This document shows, piece by piece, positions 16,954 through 24,656 of a stretch of 43,194 bases of DNA (positions are counted from its first letter, which is position 1; every line of letters begins with the position of its first letter). Made by a program: the position numbers and the translations under genes. This DNA is from CAYVFC01 sp964450715. Its GTDB lineage: Bacteria > Myxococcota_A > Polyangia > Polyangiales > JAFGIB01. A model generated the notes under the pieces. It searched no databases. It was not told where the DNA came from and saw nothing but the letters and a program-made list of their open reading frames with translations. The DNA lies in the NCBI GenBank assembly GCA_964450715.1, contig CAYVFC010000065.1:1-43194 (forward strand), in the 5' to 3' direction.

Positions 16954-17409
16954 ATGAAGGATAACGACCGCGCGCGGGCGGTGCATGCCGCCATCGGCAG
17001 GCTGCAGGAGCTAAGCGAGCTGTTCCTGCGGCGGAGGACCGAGCTCGCCGCCGAGGTGGGGCTGAGCGAGCAGCAGTGGCGGGTGCTGGAGGAGATCAGC
17101 GCCGAGCACTTCATGCCCAGCCTCTTCGCGCGCAGCCGACAGAGCAGCCCGGCGGCGGTGAGCAAGATCATCCGGCAGCTCTCGGAGAAAGAGCTGATCA
17201 GCGTCTCCATCAGCAGCGACGACGGCCGGCAGCGCCGCTACCTGCTCACCGCCCGGGGCAAGCGCGTCATAGGGCAGCTGCGCGCGCTGAGGCAACAGGC
17301 CATCGAGCGGATCTGGATGCGGCTGGACCCGGCGGAGCTGCGGCGCTTCAGCCAGTTCAGCGGCAAGCTAATCGAGGCGATCGAGCAGCACTCGAAAGAG
17401 AAGGAGTGA
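16954..17409 (+). CDS. MarR-family transcriptional regulator
   Basis: 151 residues. Winged-helix DNA-binding region: LSEQQWRVLEEIS, then SSPAAVSKIIRQLSEKELISV (recognition helix) and DDGRQRRYLLTARGKRVI (wing), the classic MarR order, with dimerising helices at both ends. Resembles the HpaR/HpcR branch in layout, but the ligand is unknown. ATG 16954 is favoured over TTG 16945, which lies in the operator. No ribosome site precedes it and the promoter sits so close that a leaderless mRNA is likely. leuC starts 4 bases after its stop, so regulator and leuCD form one transcript. Confidence 0.85.
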   Translation: MKDNDRARAVHAAIGRLQELSELFLRRRTELAAEVGLSEQQWRVLEEISAEHFMPSLFARSRQSSPAAVSKIIRQLSEKELISVSISSDDGRQRRYLLTARGKRVIGQLRALRQQAIERIWMRLDPAELRRFSQFSGKLIEAIEQHSKEKE

Positions 17410-17413
17410 GAAA

Positions 17414-18832
17414 ATGGGCAAGACACTCTATGACAAGGTCTTTGAATCGCACACCATCCGGGAGCTTCCCTCGGGCAAGCATCAAGTTCTGATGGGGCTT
17501 CACCTGGTACACGAGGTCACCTCCCCGCAGGCCTTCTCCATGCTGCGGGAAGAGGGTCTGCAGGTGCTGCATCCGGAGCGCACTTTTGCCACCTGCGACC
17601 ACGTCATCCCCACCGAGGATGCGAGTCGGCCCTTTGCTGATCCGGTAGCCGAGGAGATGATCGCCGAGCTGGAGAGCAACTGCTGGCGGCACGCCATCCG
17701 CTACTTCACGCCCGTACAAGGCGAGCAGGGGGTCATGCACGTGGTGGCCCCGGAGATGGGACTGGTCCAGCCCGGCATGACCGTCTGCTGCGGAGACTCG
17801 CACACCGCCACCCACGGGGCGTTCGGTGCGCTGGCCATGGGTATCGGCACCTCGCAGGTCAAGGAGGTGTTGGCCACGCAAACGCTGGCGCTCGCCCGGC
17901 TCAAGGTGCGGCAGGTGCGGGTAGAGGGGAAGCTAGGGCCCGGGGTGACGGCCAAGGACGTGGCGCTGTTCCTGGTCGCCCGGCTGGGCGTGCAGGGCGG
18001 CATCGGATACGCCTATGAATACGCGGGCGATGCCGTGGGGAGCCTCTCCATGGAGGAGCGCTTGACGCTCTGCAACCTGGCCATCGAGGGCGGGGCGGTC
18101 TGCGGCTACGTAAACCCGGACCGGACTACCTACGACTATCTGCGCGGCCGCCCCTACGCGCCGCCGCCCGCGGCTTGGGAGCTGGCGGTCGACTACTGGG
18201 AGTCCGTGCGCTCGGACGCGAACGCCGCATACGACGACCAGGTCCGCTTCGAGGCCCCGGCCATCGAGCCCATGGTCACCTGGGGCATCAATCCGGGCCA
18301 GGCCGTGCCGGTGGGCGGCACCATCCCCGACCCGGCCGACTTTACCGGGCCGGAGAAGAGCCGGACCGAGGACGCGCTGGCCTACATGGGTTTCGAGCCG
18401 GGCACCTCTATTAAAGGACAGAAGGTGGACGTGGCCTTCGTGGGCTCCTGCACCAACGGGCGGCTTTCGGACTTCGAGAGCGTGGCCCGTTACTTGAAGA
18501 GCAGCGCCCGCAAGGTCGCGCCCGGCGTGCGCGCGCTGGCCGTGCCCGGCTCGCAGACCGTGGCCCGGCAGATGACCGACCAGGGGATCTCCGCCGTGCT
18601 GCAACAGGCCGGCTTCGAGGTGCGCGGGGCGGGTTGCTCCATGTGCCTGGCCATGAATCCGGACAAGCTCCAGGGGCGCGAGCTGAGCGCCTCGTCGTCC
18701 AACCGCAACTTCAAGGGACGGCAGGGCTCGGCCGAAGGACGAACGCTTCTCATGTCGCCGCTGATGGTGGCCGCTGCCGCGGTCACCGGCGAGGTGGCCG
18801 ACGCGAGAGAGGTTTTCGGAATCAAGGAATAG
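17414..18832 (+). CDS. leuC: 3-isopropylmalate dehydratase large subunit
   Basis: 472 residues, the usual LeuC size. Catalyses isomerisation of 2- to 3-isopropylmalate in leucine synthesis together with LeuD. The three Cys that hold the 4Fe-4S cluster are at 346 (GSCTNGR), 408 and 411 (GCSMCLAMN), matching the LeuC pattern. Other hallmarks: CDHVIPTED, VCCGDSHTATHGAFGALAMGIGTSQV. AAGGAG lies in the end of the regulator gene, 8 bases before the ATG. Being driven with a MarR regulator rather than with leuA or leuB is unusual. A related aconitase-family isomerase is possible, but the cluster and length favour LeuC. Confidence 0.93.
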   Translation: MGKTLYDKVFESHTIRELPSGKHQVLMGLHLVHEVTSPQAFSMLREEGLQVLHPERTFATCDHVIPTEDASRPFADPVAEEMIAELESNCWRHAIRYFTPVQGEQGVMHVVAPEMGLVQPGMTVCCGDSHTATHGAFGALAMGIGTSQVKEVLATQTLALARLKVRQVRVEGKLGPGVTAKDVALFLVARLGVQGGIGYAYEYAGDAVGSLSMEERLTLCNLAIEGGAVCGYVNPDRTTYDYLRGRPYAPPPAAWELAVDYWESVRSDANAAYDDQVRFEAPAIEPMVTWGINPGQAVPVGGTIPDPADFTGPEKSRTEDALAYMGFEPGTSIKGQKVDVAFVGSCTNGRLSDFESVARYLKSSARKVAPGVRALAVPGSQTVARQMTDQGISAVLQQAGFEVRGAGCSMCLAMNPDKLQGRELSASSSNRNFKGRQGSAEGRTLLMSPLMVAAAAVTGEVADAREVFGIKE

Positions 18833-18863
18833 GAAATAGAGAAGAGGATACAGGAAGGTCAAG

Positions 18864-19478
18864 ATGGAAAACTCCAGGATAACCAGCGTAACCGGCAGGG
18901 CCGTCTCCGTGCCCGGCGACGACATCGACACCGACCGCATCATCCCCGCCCGCTTTCTCATGTGCGTAACCTTCGACGGGCTGCGCGACCGCGCCTTCGA
19001 GGACGACCGCCAGGCGGCCAAGCAGCGGGGCGAGCTGCACCCCTTCGACGATCCGGCCTTTGCCGAGGCCGAGATACTCATCGTCAACGAGAACTTCGGC
19101 TGCGGCTCCTCGCGCGAGCACGCGCCACAGGCCCTGGCCCGCTGGAACCGGGGCATCCGGGCCATCGTGGGTCAGTCGTTCGCCGGCATCTTCTTCGGCA
19201 ACTGCACCACCCTGGGCATTCCCTGCCTGACCGCCGGCCCGGATGAGGTGCGCGCGTTGATGGAGGCCAACCGGAACCACCCCGGGACCGAGATGCGCGT
19301 GGATATCGAATCGATGCAGGCCCGCCTCGGCGAGCTGACCGTCGCCCTGAGCATGCCCGAGGGCGCCCGCAAGCAGATGCTGGAAGGGCGCTGGAACCCC
19401 ACCCTCGAGTTGCTGGAATCGAGGGAGCAGATCGAGGCGCGGGCAGCCTCCCTGCCCTACTTCAACGGTTGGAAATGA
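18864..19478 (+). CDS. leuD: 3-isopropylmalate dehydratase small subunit
   Basis: 204 residues, standard for LeuD. The swivel domain pairs with LeuC to close the active site. Hallmarks: PGDDIDTDRIIPARFL at the N-terminus, NFGCGSSREHAPQAL at about residue 75 and FAGIFFGNCTTLGIPCL at about 110. The mobile YLVM-type loop reads RFLMCVTF. It begins 31 bases after leuC in the same operon. Together they hydrate/dehydrate isopropylmalate. Confidence 0.92.
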   Translation: MENSRITSVTGRAVSVPGDDIDTDRIIPARFLMCVTFDGLRDRAFEDDRQAAKQRGELHPFDDPAFAEAEILIVNENFGCGSSREHAPQALARWNRGIRAIVGQSFAGIFFGNCTTLGIPCLTAGPDEVRALMEANRNHPGTEMRVDIESMQARLGELTVALSMPEGARKQMLEGRWNPTLELLESREQIEARAASLPYFNGWK

Positions 19479-19488
19479 AGGGTCAGCC

Positions 19489-19677
19489 ATGCCGGAGCAC
19501 AACTGCGAGACCTGCGCGATGAAGGCCAAGTACGACGCGAATCCGCGGTCGCTGCTCGGCAGGCTGTGGAAGTTCCATACCCGGTTCTGCCCGGGATGGA
19601 AGGCCTATCTGAAATCGCTCCCGGAAGAGAAGCGCGAGGAGCTCTTCCAGAAGTACGGCCGGCGCAAGATCGGCTGA
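19489..19677 (+). CDS. Small conserved Cys-containing protein
   Basis: 62 residues, starting 10 bases after leuD. Basic, no signal peptide. An N-terminal CETCAMKAKYD and a later FHTRFCPGWKAYLKSLPEE give three Cys plus a His in spacing that might bind a metal or cluster. I recall short proteins with the same CxxC...W..H..WCPGWK pattern in deltaproteobacteria, but know no function. The stop-to-start spacing suggests it is the last gene of the marR-leuCD transcript. Confidence 0.6.
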   Translation: MPEHNCETCAMKAKYDANPRSLLGRLWKFHTRFCPGWKAYLKSLPEEKREELFQKYGRRKIG

Positions 19678-19989
19678 ATTCCGAAGCAGTGGCGGAAAAC
19701 CACCAGACGTTCCATGTGTCCTATTTGCCGAAGAGAAAGCCGGTAAGTGGGTTGAGCGCCGGGAGAAACGGTCCGATCGCGGAAACGACCGCGGTGGCGA
19801 GGCCGGAGGCGTCGATCCGTCGACGCGGGTATTGACCTCGCCAGACAACGATCTGGCCGCGAGGGCCAAATTGGATTTTAGCTCCCATGAGGGACAACGA
19901 TCTGGCCCCAAAGGTTAATGAAATCGGGTACGGGGATGCAGGGCAGAGCGATAGAAGTACGTTAATGTGACTATATAAGGAGTACACCG
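19678..19989. other. Intergenic region with probable transposon-end remnant
   Basis: No gene is supported here. It holds the 15-base direct repeat described at 19844-19907. TATATAAGGAG just before the next ATG includes that gene's ribosome site (AAGGAG, 19977-19982). A similar TGA-N-TATATA stretch precedes the paralogous gene at 21882 and may be the -10 region of both. Confidence 0.5.
19844..19907. repeat. Pair of 15-base direct repeats, possible IS end
   Basis: GACAACGATCTGGCC occurs at 19844-19858 and again at 19893-19907, 49 bases apart. Multiple short direct repeats spaced about 50 bases apart are typical of the ends of IS21-family elements. No transposase gene is present, so this would be a remnant. 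The repeat is seen; the IS21 link is inference. Confidence 0.45.
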
Positions 19990-21510
19990 ATGAAATCGAT
20001 CGTTCGTCTTGAAATCCTCACGCTCGTTTCCGCTCTCGCCATGCTCCACTGCACCGAGGCGGCGAGGGAGAACGGACCTTTCGCCGGAGGGGATCCGGGC
20101 GGCGGCGCCGGCGCCGGTGCTTACGCGGGCACGGGCGGTGTCACGGGCGGCGTAGGCGAAACCTTGGCAGGGACCGGCGGCGTAGCCGGAACCGTGGATG
20201 GAACCAGCGGAATGGTCGTGGGATCCGGCGGTCAGTCGGGCGGCGGGGCAGGCGCGGCCGCAATCGGCGGGGGAACCGGAGGCACACCGCCGGCCGGCAG
20301 CGGCGGCGACGGCGGAGGCGGCGTGACCGGCGGCACGGGCGGGGACCCGGTCAACCTGGCACCTTCGACTCGCAACCCGGCCTACGCTTCGCTGGCGCCG
20401 CCCATGGGCGAGCCGCTTCCCCAGACCACGGCCGGTACCTGGACCTATCAGGAAGTCGATGGAGCCATCAGCCGGGACGGTTCGCCGGCGGGTTTCTACT
20501 TCAAGTACAGCACCAGCGGCAGCAAAAACCTGATGGTCTACCTGGTCGGCGGCGGCGCCTGCCAGGACGCCTTCTTCTGCGGAAACAATCCGCCCAACAA
20601 GAACTTCAGCCTCACCGCCGAGAGCGCGATGAACGGGATCTTCAACATGGCCGGCCCCGATCCCGAGGCCCAGGATCCAACGCTCCCCAAGTGGCAGTCC
20701 GGCATCTTCAAGGACGACCCGTCCAATCCGGTACGGGACTGGAACATGGTCTACATTCCCTATGTCACCGGGGACGTGTACGCCGGCGTCAAGCCCAATG
20801 GAACCGTTCCCGGAGTCACCGGGACCTTCCAGTTCGTGGGCAAGAACAACATGCTCAAGTTCATCGGCCGCATCGTCCCGACCTTTGCCGACGCTCCGGT
20901 GGTGCTGGTTACCGGCTCCAGCGCGGGCGGCATCGGCGCGGTGATCAACTCGACTTACTTCGCGGACGCCTTCATCGACCAGGGTCACGGCGTCCGCATG
21001 TTCTTCGTCGATGACGCCGGCCCCATCTTCAGCGACCAGTACCTCGAGGTCTGCCTGCAGCAGCGGTGGCGGGAGATCTGGGGCTTGAACGACAGCCTTC
21101 CCGCCGATTGCGCCGGCTGCTTCCAGGCCGACGGCGGCGGCATGGTGAGCGGGCTTCTCGGCTACCTGGCCGACAAGTATCCGGATAACCTGCTCGGCGG
21201 TCTCATCGACAGCGACGACGACGAGATCATGGAGATGTTCTTCGCGGACGAGCTCAACGGCTGCACCGGAGCGGCGCCGTTCAGCCTCTGGAGCTACCCC
21301 CAACAGCGCTACAAGGACGGGCTGAAGGATCTCATCGACAACCACATGGAGCGGATGAGCAGCTATGTCTGGGCCGGCCGGCTGCACCAAAACCTCTTCC
21401 AGACGGCGAGCGGCGACCGTTTCTACCAGAAGAACGGCCTGAGCAAGACCGTGGCCGAATGGTTGACGACCGTGCTCAGCGGGCAGGAGGAGCACCTGGG
21501 GGCGCCCTGA
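19990..21510 (+). CDS. Pectinacetylesterase/Notum-like lipoprotein, copy 1
   Basis: 506 residues; AAGGAG lies 7 bases before the ATG. Signal peptide ends SALAMLHC, a lipobox-like site. Residues 22-120 are a Gly-rich spacer made of TGG, AGT and GGG repeats. The catalytic domain follows: VYLVGGGACQDAFFC, oxyanion and start of the alpha/beta hydrolase, nucleophile elbow TGSSAGG with Ser311, acid residue in LIDSDDDE, and His in GRLHQNLF near the C-terminus. This order fits the pectinacetylesterase/Notum family (PF03283), which removes acetyl or acyl groups from polysaccharides or proteins. Ten or so Cys suggest disulfides. It is a tandem paralogue of the gene at 21882. The surface location and substrate are inferred. 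Confidence 0.85.
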   Translation: MKSIVRLEILTLVSALAMLHCTEAARENGPFAGGDPGGGAGAGAYAGTGGVTGGVGETLAGTGGVAGTVDGTSGMVVGSGGQSGGGAGAAAIGGGTGGTPPAGSGGDGGGGVTGGTGGDPVNLAPSTRNPAYASLAPPMGEPLPQTTAGTWTYQEVDGAISRDGSPAGFYFKYSTSGSKNLMVYLVGGGACQDAFFCGNNPPNKNFSLTAESAMNGIFNMAGPDPEAQDPTLPKWQSGIFKDDPSNPVRDWNMVYIPYVTGDVYAGVKPNGTVPGVTGTFQFVGKNNMLKFIGRIVPTFADAPVVLVTGSSAGGIGAVINSTYFADAFIDQGHGVRMFFVDDAGPIFSDQYLEVCLQQRWREIWGLNDSLPADCAGCFQADGGGMVSGLLGYLADKYPDNLLGGLIDSDDDEIMEMFFADELNGCTGAAPFSLWSYPQQRYKDGLKDLIDNHMERMSSYVWAGRLHQNLFQTASGDRFYQKNGLSKTVAEWLTTVLSGQEEHLGAP

Positions 21511-21527
21511 CCCCACCCGCCTGAAAC

Positions 21528-21557
21528 ACACGCGCGTCCCTGCAGGGACGCGCGTGT
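21528..21557. terminator. Perfect 30-base palindrome after esterase copy 1
   Basis: ACACGCGCGTCCCTG (21528-21542) is followed directly by its exact reverse complement (21543-21557). The very stable stem begins 18 bases after the stop of the first esterase, so it probably ends or pauses its transcript, although no T tract follows. Confidence 0.6.
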
Positions 21558-21881
21558 ACCGACGCGGCGAGAAGCAGGGCCCGCTCGCCCTCTGTCGATC
21601 CGAATCCGGATGACCGCCGGCCGGAGCGCCGCGGGCCGTGCCCGGAGCCGGTGAGCGCCAAAGCCAATCTTCTGAACTCCGCCATCAAGCGGAAGGGGTG
21701 CGTAGATGTAGGCTGTGGGGGAGCGGAGTACGAGACTGTGACATTTTACAGTCTTTATCTTCCGGTCGTTATATTTCAGACCCGTTTTCAGGATGTAAAA
21801 GCACTCCGGGAAAAGCGACGAGTAGATAGGGGGCCTTGGTCGTGACATGATTATATAGGACCGTCAGCAGGGAGCTCGCCC
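21558..21881. other. Intergenic region upstream of esterase copy 2
   Basis: About 320 bases with no supported gene. The AT-rich stretch near 21738-21800 stands out from the GC-rich surroundings and may hold a promoter. TGATTATATAGG at 21849-21860 resembles the TGACTATATAAGG before copy 1, a possible shared -10 region. A 64-codon open frame at 21651-21845 is present but has no ribosome site or recognisable features. Confidence 0.4.
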
Positions 21882-23396
21882 ATGAAACCCATCATTCGCC
21901 TCGAAACCCTCGTGCTCGTCTCGGCCCTGGCCATGGTTCACTGCGCCGAGGAATCAACGCCGGGAGGTCCGCCCGGAGGTGGCAGTCCCGCCATGGGCGG
22001 CGCGGGCGTCGGAGGCGCCACCGCCGGCGTGGGCGGAACCATAGCCGGCAGCGGCGGCTCGGTCGCGGGTACGGGCGGTTCGGTGGCCGGTTCGGGCGGC
22101 CAGACCGCGGGCGTGGGCGGCACAGGGGCGGTCGGCGGTACAACCGCGGGGGTGTCCGGCGGAGGCGGCGCGGGCGTGGGCGGCCAGACCTCGACCGGCC
22201 TGGCGCCTCTGACGCGTAACCCCAAGTACCAGTCCATGGCGCCGCCGCTCGGGGAGCCATTGCCCGCCGGCACGCCAGGAGAATGGAGCTGGATCGAGAT
22301 CGCGGGCGCGGTGTCCAGGGACGGCTCGCCGGCCGGCTTCTATTACAAGTACAGCGCCGCGGGCGACAAAAACCTGATGATCTACCTGGTCGGAGGCGGC
22401 GCCTGCCAGGACAACTTCTTCTGCACCAACAACCCCCCCAACAAGGAATCCAGCCTCACGGCCGAGGCTTACATCGCCGGCGCGGGCAACCTGCTGGGGC
22501 CCACGCCCATACCCCAGGACCCGAACCAGCCCATGTTCCAGACCGGCATCTTCAAGAACGACCCGGCCAACCCGGTCAAGGACTGGAACATGGTCTTCAT
22601 CCCCTACGTGAGCGGCGACCTGTACGCGGGCGATCGGATCGACGCCACGGTTCCCGGCTACGCCCCGCTGGACGGCAAGCCCATGCAGTTCCAGGGCCGG
22701 CCCAACATGATCAAGTTCGCCTCGCGCATCATCGCCACCTTCCAGGACGCTCCGGTGGTGCTGCTGACCGGCTCTAGCGCGGGCGGCATCGGCGCGCTGC
22801 TGAACACGCCCATCATCGCCGACGGTTTCATCGACCACACCACGGCCCCCGGCGGCATGCGGGGATTCGTGGTGGACGACGCCGGCCCGGTCTTCGATGA
22901 CCAGTTCACGCCCATCTGCCTGCAGCAGCGCTACCGGGAGCTTTACGGCCTGAACGACACCCTACCCCAGGACTGCGCGGGCTGCTTCAACCCGGACGGC
23001 GGCGGCCTGGTCAAGGGTTACCTGGAGTATCTCATCGACAAGTACCCGGACAACCTGCTGGGCGGGCTCATCGACAGCGACAACGACGAGATCATGCAGC
23101 TGTTCTTCGTTACCGGCTACAACAATTGCGATCCCACCATCAACCCGGCCATCTCCTTCCCGCTGAGCATGGCCGATCTGGAGTGGGCCGGACGCTTCCG
23201 CAACGGGATGCTGGACCTGGTGAACAACAAGATGCAGCGCATGAGCTCCTACATCTGGACCGGCACCCTGCACCAGAACCTCTTCATGCCGGGGACCGTG
23301 GACCGCTTCTACGAAACGAACGGCACGGAGATGACAGTCGCCGAGTGGCTGACCCGCCTGCTGAACGAGGAGGAGCTGCACGTGGGGCTGCAGTAG
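21882..23396 (+). CDS. Pectinacetylesterase/Notum-like lipoprotein, copy 2
   Basis: 504 residues. The same plan as the preceding gene and very similar through the whole catalytic part: signal SALAMVHC, Gly-rich spacer (about residues 25-105 with repeated VGGTxAGSGG units), VYLVGGGACQDNFFC style block as IYLVGGGACQDN, nucleophile elbow TGSSAGG with Ser299, LIDSDNDEIMQ and GTLHQNLFMPG. Ends E-E-L-H-V-G-L-Q, matching E-E-H-L-G-A-P of copy 1. A tandem duplication is evident. GGGAG lies about 9 bases before the ATG. Probably a surface esterase acting on acylated polymer; the two may differ in substrate. Confidence 0.85.
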   Translation: MKPIIRLETLVLVSALAMVHCAEESTPGGPPGGGSPAMGGAGVGGATAGVGGTIAGSGGSVAGTGGSVAGSGGQTAGVGGTGAVGGTTAGVSGGGGAGVGGQTSTGLAPLTRNPKYQSMAPPLGEPLPAGTPGEWSWIEIAGAVSRDGSPAGFYYKYSAAGDKNLMIYLVGGGACQDNFFCTNNPPNKESSLTAEAYIAGAGNLLGPTPIPQDPNQPMFQTGIFKNDPANPVKDWNMVFIPYVSGDLYAGDRIDATVPGYAPLDGKPMQFQGRPNMIKFASRIIATFQDAPVVLLTGSSAGGIGALLNTPIIADGFIDHTTAPGGMRGFVVDDAGPVFDDQFTPICLQQRYRELYGLNDTLPQDCAGCFNPDGGGLVKGYLEYLIDKYPDNLLGGLIDSDNDEIMQLFFVTGYNNCDPTINPAISFPLSMADLEWAGRFRNGMLDLVNNKMQRMSSYIWTGTLHQNLFMPGTVDRFYETNGTEMTVAEWLTRLLNEEELHVGLQ

Positions 23397-23453
23397 AATA
23401 CCGAGCGCTTGACCGCGCCGCCGGATCGGTCAGAAAAGGGGGGGAGGCTAACC

Positions 23454-24104
23454 GTGATCGATCTGCATACCCATACCGTGTTCAGCGACGGTCAGCTGAC
23501 CCCGGCCGAGCTGGTGCGCCAGGCCGAGGTGCTGGGCCTTCAGGGGGTGGCCCTGACCGACCACGCCGACATGAGCAGCCTGGACTTCATCGTGCCGCGC
23601 GTGCGCGCCTTCTGCGACCAGGCCAACCAACACCAGCGCATCCGCGCCTTGGCCGGCATCGAGCTCACCTACCTGCCCCCGCCCCTGATCGCCGACCTGA
23701 CCGTGCGAGCCCGGGAGCTGGGAGCGCAGATCGTGCTGGTGCACGGCGAGACCATCACCGAGCCGGTGCCCGAGGGGACCAACCTGGCGGCCATCGAGGC
23801 CGGGGTGGATCTACTGGCCCATCCCGGGTTGCTCACCGAGGAGCAAGCCCGGCTGGCCGCGGAAAGAGGCGTGTTGCTGGAGCTGAGCGCGCGCCAGGGC
23901 CACTGCCTCTGCAACGGCCGGGTGGCCAGGCTGGCCCTGGCCGCCGGCGCCCGGCTGGTGGTCGATACCGACACCCACTCGCTCGGCGACCTCATCGACC
24001 CGGAGCAGGCTCTGCGGGTGGCCCTGGGGGCGGGGCTAGACCCCGAGCAAGCGCGGGCGGCGCTGGACAACGGCCGGGCGTTTCTGCAGCGCGCGCTGGG
24101 GTAA
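23454..24104 (+). CDS. PHP-domain phosphoesterase
   Basis: 216 residues from the GTG giving VIDLHTHTVFSDG, 6 bases after GGGGAGG; a TTG 45 bases earlier is less likely. The PHP metal-binding motifs are in order: HTHTVFSDG (His5, His7), LTDHADMSS, GIELTYLP (Glu), VLVHGET, LAHPG and DTDTHS. These bind a tri-metal centre used for phosphoester hydrolysis in histidinol phosphatase, nucleotidases and polymerase-associated domains. The stand-alone form suggests a histidinol-phosphatase-like or AMP phosphatase-like enzyme; substrate unknown. It follows esterase copy 2 by 57 bases. Confidence 0.83.
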   Translation: MIDLHTHTVFSDGQLTPAELVRQAEVLGLQGVALTDHADMSSLDFIVPRVRAFCDQANQHQRIRALAGIELTYLPPPLIADLTVRARELGAQIVLVHGETITEPVPEGTNLAAIEAGVDLLAHPGLLTEEQARLAAERGVLLELSARQGHCLCNGRVARLALAAGARLVVDTDTHSLGDLIDPEQALRVALGAGLDPEQARAALDNGRAFLQRALG

Positions 24105-24118
24105 GAACCGAGATCGAG

Positions 24119-24141
24119 ACCGGACGGACCGGACGGACCGG
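24119..24141. repeat. Short 9-base tandem repeat
   Basis: ACCGGACGG occurs twice in tandem and then starts a third time, in the 73-base gap between the convergent PHP and receiver genes. The downstream GTGTCCG can pair back to CGGACGG, so it may form a weak hairpin. Confidence 0.5.
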
Positions 24142-24177
24142 TGTCCGACAGACAAATGGCGAGCGCCGACGGGCCTT

Positions 24178-24558
24178 TCAGGACTGCGGCGCAACGGCAT
24201 CCAGCAGCTCGCGTACCTTCCGCTCCAGGCCGTCGGGTTCCTCGGACTTGCTGATGAATCCGTCCGCTCCCGAGCGCCTCACCAGCTCCTTCAGCTGTTC
24301 CGGGTGCTTCGACGACCAGAAGACCAGCAGGCAACCGTGACGGCGTTCCGCGTTGCGGACGACGCGCACCAGAGAGTCGCCCGAGAGCGCCGGCATCTTC
24401 ACGTCGACCAGCACCAGGTCCGGCTCCTGCTCGTTGATCATCTTGGTGAAGCCGAAAGGGGTAGTGGTTACCACCGCTTCGTAGCCCCGCAGGCGGAAGG
24501 TTCGCGCCGCCGCGTTCGCCAGCCGTTCGTCGTCGTCGATGATGAGGATCTTGGGCAT
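24178..24558 (-). CDS. Single-domain response regulator
   Basis: 126 residues from ATG at MPKILIIDDDE, just after GGGGAGG; a longer frame to 24660 would overlap the kinase gene and has no support. Receiver domain only: acidic pair IDDDE at 8-11, phosphoacceptor Asp52 in LVLVDVKMP, and Lys in GFISKSEE. The conserved Ser/Thr position reads VFWSSK. No output domain, so it signals by protein contact. It lies 98 bases downstream of a Ser/Thr kinase gene on the same strand, which may be its partner. Confidence 0.85.
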   Translation of the reverse strand: MPKILIIDDDERLANAAARTFRLRGYEAVVTTTPFGFTKMINEQEPDLVLVDVKMPALSGDSLVRVVRNAERRHGCLLVFWSSKHPEQLKELVRRSGADGFISKSEEPDGLERKVRELLDAVAPQS

Positions 24559-24656
24559 CGCCTCCCCGTAAATCGAGCGATCCCAGGATACCGCACCGGA
24601 GTCGGAATGTAACGCGGCGTCGTCCGGTACGCGGACGCGGGGAGCCGGCCTGCCGG

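Noticed and set aside
19915..21531. 538-codon minus-strand frame opposite esterase copy 1
   Set aside because: The plus strand encodes a complete lipoprotein esterase with a catalytic elbow; the antisense is a shadow. The paralogue has a similar shadow.
21651..21845. 64-codon open frame between the esterase genes
   Set aside because: No ribosome site, no hydrophobic or domain pattern, and its end runs into the promoter region of copy 2.
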